NCBI RefSeq assembly: GCF_021130785.1 | Contig: NC_060213.1 | Span: 63,774,001-63,838,000 of the forward strand | Length of the DNA: 64,000 bases | Origin: Homalodisca vitripennis | Lineage: Eukaryota; Arthropoda; Insecta; Hemiptera; Cicadellidae | Reading direction: 5' to 3' | In this document: piece after piece, positions 1 to 13,394 of the stretch | How the letters are laid out: the number at the start of each line of letters is the position of its first letter | How positions within the stretch are numbered: the stretch's first letter is position 1 | The notes under the pieces: model-generated | What the model was told of the DNA's origin: nothing | Databases searched by the model: none | What the model saw: the letters and a program-made list of their open reading frames with translations, nothing else | Program-made: the position numbers and the translations under genes

Positions 1-839
1 AATTTAAAGGAATTTTAGTCTTCTAGTGTAATTATTAACATCAGTGGAAAACTAAGTAATTTTTATTTAGAAATTGGCCATGAGCGGTTCCACTTAAATA
101 TTTTAAGGATTGAACTAGTATCTGACTAGAACATTATTTTGGAAGTTTTATATATAAACCCATACAGAAAAGTCGGAATTACGCAAATTAGGGAAATGCC
201 GTTTTCTTAAATCTACTACAACTTTCCTCACAAATACCAGGATAAATCTATTTTAGTGTTTAGTTTCGGAATTTACGTCCTAATGGGAGAAAATTTCGAA
301 CTAGATGGGACCTGATTGAGGAGTGCGGAGGTTCGATTTTACAAATCACTATAAAATACCACAGAGTGCCTGGGGAAGTTTCCTATTGAATAAATGAATT
401 TATTTCCCATAAGTACAAGGCAGTAATACAGTATTTGAAAAAAGCGAGAAAATTAATCCGGCCACTTTATCCAGTAGCGTGACCAGTTGAAACTATATAA
501 AATACATTAACATAGTATATCATATTCTAGCATTTAGAATATTTAATAACAGAAAATCGCCAACTGTAACATCTGTGAGTTCAACCACTTACAATAACTT
601 TAAAAGAAGAAAATAATATTAGTGGATGTATAAGTAATATGATGTAAGATAAGCAAACAGATGAAATTAATTGTGATGAATATGAAAATAGTTATCCTAT
701 ATATTAGTTAAGTAGGTAATAAATATGCCTAATAAATGGGTTAAAGTTATATCATATATTAGAAAACTACCAGCAAGAAAATAACAATTATTTATACTAC
801 TTAATTATACTAAGACATAATTAAGATATTCCACATCTT

Positions 840-2375
840 GTTGTGAAGAAAGCCAAGTGACTGTTTCTTTGCAAAAGTGTTTGAAATTTTTAATAATTTT
901 GATTTGAAGTGGCAACTGATTGAGATATTTAGGACCTAGATATTGAAAGGAGTGACGAAAAATAACTTTGTTGACTTTGGGTAATTTAAAAACAGTTATT
1001 TACAAGACTTCTTGTATTGTGAAAATGGTTTGTCGTTGTGTTTTCTCTATTCCCACTTCTGATATAAAACAATCTGAGAACTTTAAAAACGAAAAGATGC
1101 TGAAAGGGTAAAATTTTTAATTGTTGAAAATTTCCATTTAATGGAAAAGAAGTTGTTCTTTTGGTTTTTTAAGAATTATACGTAAAAAAGTAATTTTGAG
1201 TGGTTATTAACTTATCTATTAATGTTTTGTATGTTCCTCCCCAGCATGGTAAATGCAAAACGTCTTGAGTTTATGAGGGCAAAATATAGTGATCTCAAGA
1301 GTGTCAAGTTACAAAAATTTCTCAAAAAATAAAATTTTCTAATTTGTGATCTTAGTTTTGCGTGTAAATCTAATATAATGAGGTTCAAAAGTCAATTTTT
1401 CGTCGAGCAAAATTCCCAAATATTTAATAGTTTTTACTTTTTCTAAGGGCTGGCAGGTACATAATTGAAAATTACAGGATGTGGAGTGAAATATCAAGGG
1501 GAAGGGTAGATCAAAACCAAAAAAAATCAAAAGTTATAAACTTGGTCTTATTTACATTAACCTGCATTTTATTTGCAGCACACCATTTTCTGAGTATTAA
1601 AAGATCATTGTTGATTAAAATGTCTAGTGAATTAAGGTCTTTGTGAGTATAAAAAGTGCAATATCGTCTGCAAAAGCGATAATATTTCCATTGAAATTGA
1701 GGTTCAACAAATCATTAATAAAAATAAGAAAAAGGGTGGCTGAGGTCACAGAACCTTGAGGGACACCCACTTGGACAATTTTTGAATCACTAAGAGTGTT
1801 GTTAAATTTTTACTTGTTGTCTCCTTTCTTTGATAAAACTATTAAACCAGTCTAGAGCAACACCTCTAATTCCTGCTAGCTCTAATTTTGTTAGAAGAAT
1901 TTCATGATTCACCATATCAAATGCTTTTTTAAAATCAATAAAGAGGCCAACTGTTTTAAGTTGCGAGTTTAAACCGGTGAAAATATAATCTGTTACTTTA
2001 AATTAATGCACTTTCCGTAGATCTCCCTTTAGTAAAAACCAAATATTGTTTACTGCTTACAAAGTTAGTTCTCATTTAAAAGTTATTTAATCTTATCATC
2101 ATTATTTTTTCAAACAATTTAGAAAAAACAGAAAGCAGGCTTATCGGTTTTAGGTTGTCTAATTTATATAAATTGGGCTTTTTCAAAAGGGGCACAACTA
2201 AACTTAATTTAAGATTGTCTGGAAAAATACCATTACTGAAACTAATATTGATTATATACTCTAATATCGGGGCAATTTCATCAATAACATGTTTTAACAG
2301 ATTTACGCTAAAATTATCATAACCTGTAGATCTTTTATTTTTCAAATTAAGAGCAACTGTTTTGATCTTATCCAC
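840..2375 (-). pseudogene. LINE reverse transcriptase and C-terminal domain, broken
   Basis: The RT starts with KRSTGYDNFSVNLLK, then FSKLFEKIM (frame ending 2076). After a frame change come FGFTKGRST, FIDFKKAFDMVNH (about 1,920-1,970), GVPQGSVTSATLFLIFIND (about 1,710-1,780) and the catalytic FADD at 1663-1674. A KYLGILLD motif near 1,390 starts the thumb region, and KYLNQLP near 900 marks the C-terminal domain typical of these LINEs. Several stops and frame changes make it non-functional. Confidence 0.85.
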
Positions 2376-2870
2376 TGAGGTAGGAGCTATGAAGAAGGAA
2401 TTTAGGTAAACATGGGTGGGACGGAGAATTTCGGCAGTGAGTGTACTTGGCTGACCAGACTGTATCGAGATAAGATGGTTGTTGATTTTCCTGTGCGATA
2501 GCGCGCGGTTTCTGTTATCACAGTCCCATTATCCAATTCAATACGCTCAATACAATTATTAGCTTTGCTGCAACCAGTTAAATTATTAATAATCTTCCAT
2601 TGTTGTGTAACATCCCCTTTACAGTTTTCTAACTTTTTCGAATAAAACTCGTTTTTTTGTAAAATCGATTTCAGATTTTAAGTTGTCAGAAAAATTGTTG
2701 AAAATAGTTCATAAATGCTGAGTCATAAGGTCTTCTTCTTGAAATTTTTATATAGCTTTTTTCTTTTATCTATTTTTTTCAAAATATTTGAAGTTATCCA
2801 AGGGCTCAATAAGCTTTTCTTATTTTAATGTCAGTTAAATCTATCTTACTACTACTATCTACAATATCGT

Positions 2871-3720
2871 TTAATATTTCTTGAAATTTATTAAAACACA
2901 AGTTAACATCTTCCTCAGAAAGAACATCACACACCAATTGACATTTCTTAACTTATCCTTAACTACACTAAAATCGACTACAAACTTACGACATAAACTA
3001 CCTGTTGACTTTTTATTGTTTGATGAGTCATCAAACTTTAGTCCCAAAACACAGTGATCAGTAATACCTACATCGAACACACCACTAGAAAAGAGATTTA
3101 TATATCTATGTCGAACAAAAATATGATCAATAAGTGTTTTGGAATTAATTGTTATTCTTGTAGGTGCATTCACCAAGGATGTAAATCCATTATTGTTTAA
3201 TATACTATTGTAACCATTTGTTATAGTGCTAGTTTCCAGAATATTAATATTTTATATCTCCGACGTATATTACCTTATTTGTAACTCCTGAAAGAAGCTG
3301 TGCTAGTTCAGTTAGAAAAAACGTTTTCAGTTGTATTATGCAATCTATATAAACATATCAGCTTAAAATAAGATTTATTTATTTTAATATTTAACAAAAG
3401 AGAATCAGCTGATAACATATTGAAAGGAGGGCTTATCTGAGTACATTCTATTGAATTATCTATAAAACATAAAACACCACCTGCTCTATAATTATCATTG
3501 CAATTTGTAAAAAGTTTATAGCCTGGTATATTATATAAACTGGCCTCATCACTATCAATCCAAATTTCGCTAAGAACAATAAACTGAATCCTACATTTTA
3601 TTCTATCTATTTCTGCAATTAAAGTGTTAAAATTTTTCCTCATACTCCTTATATTTGCATATAGAAAATTGTAATTATTCCTGTCATTTTCCAGGTAAAA
3701 GAAATCTTGTAAACTCGGAG
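2871..3720 (-). pseudogene. LINE APE-type endonuclease domain, broken
   Basis: The minus strand gives the start of an APE endonuclease (FLYANIRSM near 3,650, VLSEIWIDSD, AGGVLCFID) and, after a frame change, the end of the domain (LIDHIFV and GITDHCVLG at about 2,990-3,130). The SDH-type motif near the end appears as TDH. The enzyme nicks target DNA to prime reverse transcription. At least two frameshifts and stops separate the pieces. The segment 2,380-2,870 continues with the linker to RT, including a readable QQWKIINNLTG patch near 2,590. Confidence 0.8.
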
Positions 3721-4109
3721 TACGAGTTTTTTGTAAACAAGTTATGGCTCATTTAGGCTATGTGACTTCTTAATAAGCAAATGTAATAAATAGATTTAAA
3801 TAGATAAAATAAATATAATAAATATAAGAATAAATAGATTATAAACTAAATAACAGACAAATAAACTATAACAAATAACAAATTTGGAATAAATCAACAA
3901 GGTAAAATACACTATAGTGAATAACAATCATATAGACTTCTAACAACAAATAAATAACAGTTAAACAGAATAACAGAATACAATATATAAATAAATACAA
4001 AAATACAATTGATATAATAACAGTAGGCAGCAATGCAACTTTAAACATATCTTTTTTGTAACTAATAGCTAGGAGTGTATTCAAAGGCATAATAACAATA
4101 ACTTACTTG

Positions 4110-4652
4110 TTACTTCAGCTTGTTGAGTTCCTCATCGTTTTCAATCCTAATGAACCGTTCCCCTTCACACTTCCGCACAAAGAACTTGCCATCTTTATAC
4201 CAGGCGAACTTGTAACCAATTTCTTTGCACTTATTCTTCAATTTTGACAGAAACATTTTGTTTTCCGGTGTCAAGTGTTCACTGACGTAGATTTTCTGGG
4301 CGGGGAAGGCGGCATTGATCTGCTCGGCTGTCATCGTCTTCTTATCCTTGAACTTGTTGAGCAAAGTGTCTCTGACGGTCCTTCTTGAGAACTGGACGAT
4401 GAGGGGCGGAATTCGATCCTTATTGAAAGATGGTACTCGGTGTGCTGTTGATATGTCGGTCTCCTGGATCTCAACTCCTAGGGCAACTCCAACATCTCTC
4501 ACCAGGCCGCTCACATTCTCTTTTGGTGTTTCTGGGATCCCGTTAATTCCAAGATTACTCTTCCTAGAATATTGTTCAAGTGAGCGAACTCTGCCTTTCA
4601 GAGAGTCCACCTCAGCTGTAAGGGCCGAATTCAAATTACGAAGGTTTTTCAT
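4110..4652 (-). pseudogene. LINE ORF1 coiled-coil/RNA-binding part
   Basis: A 180-residue frame starts with a heptad-like segment (residues 1-30, with LEQYSRKSN), then a domain with GIPETPKEN, TAHRVP, RPLIVQF-like and TVRDTLL words and a basic C-terminal KFAWYKDGKFFVRK segment. These are the recurring landmarks of LINE ORF1 proteins: coiled coil, RRM-like domain and C-terminal basic domain. It lies downstream of the PHD finger in the same phase. The overlapping plus-strand 117-residue frame is a shadow. The ATG at 4652 is probably internal to the ancestral ORF1. Confidence 0.75.
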
Positions 4653-4742
4653 TTTCTTTCTTAACTAATGCTAACTCACTCCTTCATTAGATTACTTGAC
4701 TCATCCATCTTATCAGAGACAAACTGCTTAGACCCCGAGAGC

Positions 4743-5039
4743 TCATTTAAACTCCACCCTCACAGACTTAAGCTCGACAAACATTTGTTGCTTGAAATCT
4801 TCAAGTGCTTTAAGCAGTTCTTTAGTAGATTCGTTGCTTACCTGCGAAGGAGTAGTGGCTGATGAGGCCCGGCAATCCCTACACCTCCAATCTCTAAAAG
4901 ATCGAGTTTTGGCTCCATCAACGTCCCTTTGAATACATCGAGCATGGTAGTACTTGTTACAGCTTCCAGCACACTTAATTCCTTGTTCACCTCCCTCACT
5001 ATCAAACGACCCATCACAGACGGCACAGTTATGCGACAT
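4743..5039 (-). pseudogene. LINE ORF1 N-terminal part, PHD-type zinc finger
   Basis: The 98-residue frame starts at an ATG and carries the zinc-ligand pattern of a PHD finger in residues 5-56: CAVC, a later C and C, then YYHARC and WRCRDC. PHD fingers at the start of ORF1 are known in some CR1-superfamily LINEs. A helical segment follows. The frame ends at a TAA at 4743; the ORF1 coiled-coil frame at 4652 is in the same phase with several stops between, so the two were probably one protein. Its likely role was nucleic-acid or chromatin binding by the LINE ribonucleoprotein. Confidence 0.75.
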
Positions 5040-5625
5040 CGTTAGTTTTAAAGTGTATTCGTTTTTAAAGTATTAGAACTCTTAAATAAAACGAAGGTTT
5101 TATATTATTGGCGCGACGCGACAGGCAGTAGCGTGCACTCGACGTGAGCGATGTAGATAAGCTGTTATCAGCTCGGCGGATATTCAACATCAGGGTTCCA
5201 TAAATCGCTCCTCTAGGAGTCCTTTGGAACATGACATGGAGGAACAACATTTTTATAAGATCTAGAGTCTTCCAATGACTATAGAGTATTTTACAGATGC
5301 TTTGGAACATGTATGTGTTCATGGTAACAGTCCTAATAACACCCTCACTGAAGGCACTCTGCAATTACTATTCTAACAATGAGACAGGATAGTGTGTGAG
5401 GAATTAGTGTTGAGATAAATATTTTTTTTAAATAATTATATGTTTCTTCAGTGTCGTTAACGTCTAAATAACGTTCCTCTAGACGTTCATTGAAACATGA
5501 CATGAACGTGATGGAATAAGTTACTGGTATGCAGTTTTCTTCCAGTTGCCATCACCTATCTCACTTACGATACGCCATAGAAACTGTGATGTATCCGACT
5601 TTTGTATTTCTGAATTTTGTATTCA

Positions 5626-5627
<2 letters not shown>

Positions 5628-5658
<31 letters not shown>
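5628..5658. repeat. (TA)n microsatellite
   Basis: About 15 uninterrupted TA units. It is one of five long TA tracts in the window; the one at 28,964 is the Polinton insertion site. Confidence 0.95.
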
Positions 5659-5661
<3 letters not shown>

Positions 5662-8334
5662 AATTTTAATGTTCTTTCAATATAACTCAATATCATAAAA
5701 CACGCTTTAATCAAAACATTTTATTTACATATTCATATAAATAAATTAGGAGATTACAATCTTCATGGCCTCCAAGATTCGCAGAAGATTTACTTCGCAA
5801 ACAGAAACGCTAACTTTAGTAAATACACTAACACACCAGATAATTCAAAGAAGAGCTTGAAGGTCTTTTGTATCGTTTAACTAAACTGGCATTTCCCAGG
5901 ACCATATAAATAAAGGACTTTATATATATATTAGGTTATTTAGCTGTAAAAAACCTACAATATCCCTCATTTTAAAGTTTGAAATATAACAAAACCTAAA
6001 TGACAAAAACAGAAATGTTTCATATATATTATAGGTGAATAGTACTTCTATTTGAATTATGTTAATATTTCAATTTTTCAAGTTTATTATTTACCTTATC
6101 AATTCATAAGAACGCTATTATCACAACTATTATAACGATCGCTATCAACTATATATCGCTAGCTATAACCATTTTATCGCTATTATAACGATATAATTTC
6201 AACTAATGTAAGTAAATGTATTATAAGCAGAGGAAACACTGTTCAATATCTCGACTGGTGCACAGTGTGTCTTCCCTGGTTGTAAACCGCACCATCAGTC
6301 TGGTGTTAGAACATTACATTCTCATTACCTTGAGGGTTTGCTTTACAGGGATATTTTACGATACTCCTCTACAGTGTGCTATGACTATGTAGTTTTTATT
6401 ATCTCACTGATATATTAGTCATTATTAGCAGAAGGTCGTAGTATCGAGCTACCGATAATCCATCATAATTTTTTTTTTGCCCAAACATGAGAGTCTACAC
6501 TGCAATAGTGTTTTATTTAATGGTAAATATTTTATAGCATTTCAACTAACGCCTCAATAATGCACAGCATTAATAAAAGCACATAAACATTTCATTATTA
6601 TATTATATTAATGTTAACAAATTGTATAATTTCAATATTTTTAAGGCACGTATTTGTGTAAACAATGTTTATCGTTATATTTTTATGTTTTAGTGAATGA
6701 AACACAGAAAAAAAGTAGGTAGTAGAGATAAAAATCTAATGAGAGCGAACAACCTCTGAGGTAGCTATATTTGATATTATGATGCTCCTTTACCCGTCTC
6801 TTTCTCCTGATTTCATTTTGCATTTTTAACCTTATGATGTAATATTAATATTATTTTAAGCATACTTATAGTCACTACTGCAAACCCTACAGTTGATAGT
6901 TTACACAGATAATGCTAATTCACAACCAATCAAAAATACATGGACACGTGTTTACCGTAGTTTCATATGAACACCATTCTTCTGAGCGTCACCATTCTTC
7001 ATGTTTATGCGATAGAAGATTTATATGAATAAAATTAATAGCCTATTAGGATAATTGATCTAGTTAATTTCAGATGGTTTGAGGAATTATAACAGTAATG
7101 TAATAATTTGTAATGTTGGATTTAAGGGTTTTACCAAATGAAATACGGTTACGTACAGCTTTTAGTAGTAGTTGTGAGATGAAAAGGAAAAAATTGTGTA
7201 CGGAAATTAAGTACACGGCTCTGCTCAAATGATGTAGAGATGTTTGTGTGATTCATATTGCAAAAATGTTCGGAAAATTTGTATTTCTGTATCTTACAAA
7301 ATGTCACGCTCATGTTTACATTGTCCAAGGTATACCTCTTCAAATGAAATCAAAGATGGCATAAGACATATGGGAGCTGAGAAGCAATTACTCACTTAAT
7401 ATACGTATTATAAATTTTGACACACGGTAGATAAATTAGATCAACACGAATACGTTTATGTGTTCAAAGAAAATAACCAAAACATTTAGCTTACTTATAA
7501 CTTTAAATATCTCACTCCAAATAAAACAAACACTAAGTCCTGAAATATTAAAGATAATCCGGGAATATTTTTACTAATCAAAATTGTATTTACTACTTTC
7601 TTATATTAGATAAGCATTGATATTCTTAGAGATAAAATATGTCGCTCAGTGGTCGACTTTGCAGCACCCATAACAGGAGTCAAATCAAAATTCGTAAATT
7701 TCAAGTATCAACACAACAATTTTATAAAAAACGCCTATGGATACACCAACTAATCCTGATAATTCAAAGCCACACTTCCTGCCTGTATTGCCTAGAACAA
7801 GAGTTGATTATATGATTATATGATACAATGGACTATATGATCCTTTGTAGTGAGGCAATTGCTGTATTACAGGATGCCGTAGGCAAGGGATTATGTTTGT
7901 CGTTACAAGCTTTGTCAGTGTTGTGCAAAGAGAACTGTATATTTACACCATCTAACGCACTCAAAAGGTACCTCAATAAGATTTGATTTTCCACCATGGA
8001 ATAAACACACACCTACAAGCACATAAAGGCAGGAAATGAATACTACATGCTGTTTGGAACGTACATATACAAATTGGAAAATGTACAGTCTGGGATTAGA
8101 AAGACAACAACCCACTCTCCTCATAAACCACATCAGTTATCTAAAAAAATGCTTTGTAATTTATAAAATTAAATTTTATGACCTTGAGTATCGATGACAT
8201 AACCTGACCCCACGTGTAAGGCATATGTTATTCTTTAATTCTCATAACATTAAAAAACGTTACAAAACCCTGTTATGTGCTTACTCATCTCACTTAACCC
8301 AAGTTTTGAATCTATTTTTGTAAAGTTATTGCAG
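5659..8334. other. AT-rich non-coding stretch
   Basis: I see no gene or recognisable element. The short frames here lack domains and codon structure. Around 6,105-6,200 the words CGCTAT and TATAACGAT recur four to five times in an irregular order, which looks like a degenerate short repeat. Confidence 0.5.
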
Positions 8335-8690
8335 CCTTGTAGGTGGTGGTAGCTGTGTCCAAAAACCTTCAATAGTGTATTCTACAAGCTTCAACATACT
8401 GTTCATCTTGTAATTTATTGCCATACTTGATTTGTCGTTATTAGGTTTACTAACTAAATATGCAGGACTTGCATAGTAGACAAACTTGGTGTAATTAGCT
8501 TTTCTGCTAGTAGTTAATCCATAACTTTTCTCAGTTCCACAAGCATAGGGGGAAAGGGAAGTACTGTTTTAAACTCAATTGCCTCGTCGTTTTTGTTGAG
8601 AAAATTCTCTGGATACTCATTCACAATTTTTAATATTTCTTTCGTAACTTTGTTACACCCCACATCAATGTCTTGATTTGTGTGACTTGT
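8335..8690 (-). pseudogene. LTR-retrotransposon (Ty3/gypsy-like) reverse transcriptase fragment
   Basis: On the minus strand, over several frames, one reads a VMDELL-like word, LITPS, then ASPAYLVSKPNNDKSSMAIN (about 8,425-8,485) and YKMNSMLK. This matches the N-terminal RT region of Ty3/gypsy elements (LL..GIITPS.S.YASP..LV.K..). The neighbouring peptide EYPENFLNKNDEAIEFKT fits the linker upstream of that RT. No LTRs, protease or integrase are visible around it, so it is an isolated scrap. Another LTR class is possible. Confidence 0.55.
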
Positions 8691-9311
8691 TATTACTTTG
8701 TCTTTTCAAGAACAAAAACATGATATCTAATTTGAAATTAAAACAACACAAGTCACATATTGTATGTTAATAATCATGCAAGTTGCCTTTATAAAATCAG
8801 TCCCCAATAAAACAGGTAAGGATGACTTTCTACTTGCAGTAAACATTACCTACAAAGAGCATTCCGCTATATTTATCCAATATAATATAACATTTATTTA
8901 TAGCTAATATAATATAGCTAAATGTTTTTCCAATCTAATAATTTCACATTCATTTACCGCTGAAAATTTTGATTAGTGAGAAACAATGGAGAAAACTATG
9001 TTGTCTTCATTCACTCGTACTTGCCTTTACTTATTCACCACAATGAGCTTCCTGTACCCAAAGGTACCTAGACGGGTATTTTTAACTTAGTAAGGATCTT
9101 ACGTGCTTATTTCGAGCATGTTTACATTTCATTTCTCAGAGCCGGCACTGATAACGATTCCTCCCCACTGACGTATCTACATTTGCTGTAACTCTAGAGG
9201 GAACCATCTGAGACTAAATATTGTTTTAGCAATCCTTTGTTTTTTTTACCCTCTCTTTTTAGGCTCTTTCCTTTTGGTAACAATACTGAGATATATTTAT
9301 GTCCTGTTTTA
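8691..9311. other. Non-coding stretch
   Basis: No coding signal or repeat that I can name between the RT scrap and the Helitron-like element. Confidence 0.4.
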
Positions 9312-10410
9312 TCCTACTAATATTATAAATGCGAAAGTTTGGATATTTGGATGTTTCGAGGTTTCGAGGTTTGTCCTCGAATTACGCTGAAACTGCTATA
9401 CGGGTTGTGCTGAAATTTGGAACACCTATAACTTTTAGTCTGAATTAACATTTAGAATGCTTTTTGCCACCCATAACACATTCACTTCACCAAATAAAGT
9501 CGAATTCAAATTGAAAAATTATTTTGTTTACATTCGAATGTTATAAGATAGTTATAATATTTATGACACATAATCCAAATTTAACTGACCCTAAACATCT
9601 GTTGGCACTTTAAGCTGAAGTTAATCAGTGGCAGAAACATAATTATGTTTACATTTAAATTTTAGAAAATCTTATCAATAAAAATAATTCGCAAAATGTG
9701 TTGCTAAGCGCAAATCTTGATAACGGCTGGACCAATTCGGTTAATTCTATTTGTAAAATGTCCATTGAAATCCGAGGAAGTGTTTCACGAAGAAAAATTT
9801 AAGAAAGGCTACCGTAATTGATCGGTAGTGTAATGCAGATAGTAAATAATCATATATCAATTTTACTCTAGATTGCGCCAGTGACAAATTAAAACCATAT
9901 AATTCATTAAATACTGTTATAAAACTAACCTTAATGAACGAAGGTATGAATATTTTCACATAAGTTACTTTAAACTGATGGACTTCCTTGACATTATGAT
10001 ATTACATTTTAACGATGGCCTATGGAAAAACAGAGAAATGAATACTAACATGCCTCAACGATTCATTCTATCCCTGGCTACAGTCCAAAAACAAGTGTAA
10101 CGCAAAACTTTAATAACAGTTATTTTTGAATGTTTCAAAACCTTAATAGGGATTTCCCTCTTATACCGAAAGTACATAGTAAGTAGGTAGGACTTTCCCC
10201 TAGGTCGTAATAGGCTTTTCAGTCCTACCAAACTCAACTATGCCAACACAATTTTGACCAAAATAGATTTCCGAGAACTATATAATCGAACGTATATAGT
10301 TTTTTAATCGAGGCAATATGGCATGCTAACCTGTGGCATATTATGTAAATTAATTTAAACGGTCTTAAGTAAGCACTTTTAACCGAAGTAGGCATGTCGG
10401 TCCTACGTAA

Positions 10411-10459
<49 letters not shown>

Positions 10460-10877
10460 ATTCGTTAGAACAACAAGGCAAACTCTACTATGGCACTGGA
10501 AATGTCTTAGACCTGTAATATATGACAAAGACTGGAAATATACGCTTTTTGACCGAAGTAAGTTTCCGAGATCCGTGATCCGAGATTTGTGTTTTCATTA
10601 TCGAGATGTCAAGGCAGATTCAGCTGTGACATTACGTATATAATTAAAATTAGAACCATAAGTGCTCCTACACGTGCCAAACATGATACTGTATAATAAT
10701 TAAGTTAAAATCTAGTACTATTTACCATGAACTTAAATAATATCTATCTGATGAATGCCTACTTACGTTTTAAAATTTGTAGAGGACTCCCATCATATTA
10801 CATCATAATTGCTTTTACTACGTAATATAAGGATTACGGTACTAAACACTGCGTGCGAAGCCGCGTGTAACAAATAG
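9312..10877 (+). mobile_element. Helitron-like non-autonomous element
   Basis: The left end begins TCCTACTAATATTATAAATG, a start I associate with arthropod Helitrons, preceded by A. The right end has an 11-nt stretch of near-palindrome: CAC(t)GCG and CGCGTG at about 10,847-10,867 pair around a short loop, followed by AACAAATAG and then T. Helitrons insert between A and T, start with TC and end with a hairpin plus CTRR; here the end is ATAG, one base off. No Rep/helicase coding is present. A (TA)n tract lies inside. The element also holds the words ACGCTGAAACTGCTATACGG, common in such repeats. Confidence 0.55.
10412..10457. repeat. (TA)n microsatellite
   Basis: About 23 TA units inside the Helitron-like element. 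Confidence 0.95.
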
Positions 10878-13394
10878 TTAAAAGACGTCATCACCGCTTT
10901 GTTGACATGTTGTTGTGAAGTTATGTTGACAATTGGTTTTGAGGTTACGTCAACCTATGGGATTGGGATTTTTACATTTCTTGCATGCCGAAAACTGGAT
11001 CTCTGTAGCCTGCGTTCAGCTTGGAACTTCTTCTTCTCATACTTACATTCTGTTCGTAAATACACAGATTATCCAGATAAGCACACATCTGTGAGTTGGC
11101 ACAGAATACAAGTTTAGCACCCACTTGTGAGAAATAACCGGTTTAATAACTTCTGTTAACTCTTCCTCGGAATAACGGCATTGCAATAGCCTAGCACTTT
11201 GCCGTATGCTATGAATGTAGCAACATATCATCGATCTTCAGCGGCCTGATAATCAATTCCTCTTTCAACTTCTTTAAGCATAATGCAGTCTACAATTAAT
11301 TACTTTTGAAACTCACTAAAATTATTACGCAAAGCTCAATGCAGTCTCGTCCATAATTTCCATCATGACTTCCAACTATCTGAACAGTTCACCTATCTTG
11401 ATTTCAGCTGCATGAATAAACAGTTTAAGGTACAGTTATATTGGGTTTGGAAACTTCATACAACTTGACATAACACTTTCAGGGAGAATCATTTGAACAA
11501 CTCACTCACTCTGCAACTAATTTATGTAACCTGAATGAATATTTCTTTGCAATCTCAATCTCGGATCCTTCTTCCTCTACACTAGTATTCAAAACACTGC
11601 TTCAGATTAACTTGTTCTCCTCACTGACTTAAAGCCCTTGAATCTTTACCTTACAATCGTCCAAGCTGAGTTGCGAATTTTAAATTATGGTTGCAGAGGA
11701 GTTTTCCCATAAGTACAACACCGTAATACACGTTTACTCGCAAGGCTATATTCACAATCTTTTGACACAAAATTTAAAACTGATTTGTATTCTTTAAGTG
11801 CAACTATCTTAACTGCCAAGACATTCAAATTACTACCAATGCCCTTGTGCTCTTCATAAAAACCCCTTTAAGTGATGTGCAATAAGCCTTACCTCTAAAT
11901 TGGGAAAGGACGTGAGTACTTCATTCTACATTGCTGTTATCGGCAATTCCACCTCTTTTTCTAATTACAAAAATTCACTCTTTCTTTAAGAGTAACTCAA
12001 AGTATGAAAAATATATATGGCGGGGTAGGAAAGGGCACGTGGCATGATCAGACCTCACTGATGAACATGATTTGAAACAAAACAATTTTGTTCGCTAGCA
12101 TCGGCCGTGGTTGTGACCTAGCAAACACCCTCCAGACAGACACAAGTCGTTGCCTGATTCCAACAAAGAGGCCTAGTCGTAAGTCAGTTGTAGCTAAAAA
12201 ATATTTCTCTACGGTACACCTTATCTAGGATTATTTCCTCAAGTCAGAAACCAACCGCAAAATTAACCTTCTGTTGTGGTTAGGCCACCAATAATAAAAA
12301 AATTAAATATAAAATCTAATAATAATCTATCATTTCATCAAACTTAAACGTATACGATTTAGGATTGACCCAGGTACAACTGACCCATAATTAGCATAGC
12401 TTAAGCCAATTCCAATGGCATTCCTGGCCTTTACATATATCTATTTATTTATTTACTGTGGGAATTTACAAATACCATGTGTATCATCAAAACCAAAATT
12501 TAAGTTAGTAATATATTTAATTACTCTGAAATTCTAATGCAGTAAGTCATTTGTTTGGAAGGAAGACTTAATGGAGGTACTCTGCCATGATGTGGTGGAT
12601 TGAGTGTTTCTCAGCGCTGCACTTACACTCTGGGGATAGTGTTTTGTAGAGTTCATATGTTTATGGAGTCCGCACATTGTTCTTGGCTCGTCCTGCTCCT
12701 GTTGATGTTACGGCAGGTTTTATGGAGTGGGGGCTTCCTTCATTGGTGATTTCAATACAATTTTAGGCAGTGGTAGTGACTTTTCTTCCCATTTTTTTTC
12801 CAACGGTCCACTCTTTCCTGGTAAATACTCGACACTTAAAACACGAGAGAGTTTGGATCGACAACTATTGTTGCAGTAACAATTATCCAGCGAATGGAGG
12901 TGACGTTAAAGAATTTCTGACTTTAAGAAAAGTTGTTTTGCAAAAAAGGTCTGTGACATAAAAAGATCGGTAACCTGTTAGGCATATGTTATTCAAGTGA
13001 ACTTAGATCAAAACGCTTTTCGACTATGCTCTTGCCGATTTGAGTCATTGTTTGTTTCGGCTTAAATTCACCCCACAGTAATTTTGTGTAGAAGTAGCAG
13101 TTTTCCAGCTACAACAGTCCTTAGGACAGGATAAGGATGATAAAAATAGCGTTGGAATGCCAGTTTTTTTTATATTTTTCAACATAATTCGTCAACGCAT
13201 AAGCGAGGTTGACCCCCTTTTCAAGCACCCTTTCACAAGCGAGGAGCAAAGAACATGTTACAGTTTAGATGCATCAGCTATTGTTATGATTTATAAAATT
13301 GATTGTATGATTAAATATAAATCTCTTTCTAAAATAAATAATATACTATTTTTATGATGTTCTTTATTTATGCAGACAGTATATATATCCCTGT
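10878..13394. other. Non-coding stretch
   Basis: I see no gene. At 12,440-12,475 a run of TTTA units followed by CTGTGGGAATTTACA resembles the 3' tail of the LINE fragment at 50,341, so a very short LINE tail may be present. The words CCCATAAGTACAA near 11,708 also occur near 408, suggesting a dispersed repeat. Confidence 0.4.

Larger units (their letters stand above)
700..5360 (-). mobile_element. Decayed non-LTR retrotransposon (LINE), CR1/Jockey-like
   Basis: Read on the minus strand this stretch gives, in order, a PHD finger, a coiled-coil ORF1 protein, an APE-type endonuclease and a reverse transcriptase ending near 840. The order is that of a two-ORF non-LTR retrotransposon of the CR1/Jockey type. 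Stops and frameshifts break every part. The 5' end is approximate: a stretch with CpG-rich words at about 5,105-5,180 looks like its 5'UTR, and the C-terminal RT peptide runs to about 840, followed by AT-rich 3'UTR. I see no clear target-site duplication. The family assignment rests on domain order only. Confidence 0.8.

Noticed and set aside
3866..4090. 74-residue hydrophobic frame
   Set aside because: AT-rich spacer between LINE ORF1 and ORF2; hydrophobicity follows from T-rich codons and no start context or homology is seen.
4315..4668. 117-residue plus-strand frame opposite LINE ORF1
   Set aside because: Shadow of the ORF1 coding strand.
12436..12475. TTTA run followed by GTGGGAATTTACA as a LINE 3' end
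   Set aside because: Only a tail-like motif; no coding sequence upstream of it.
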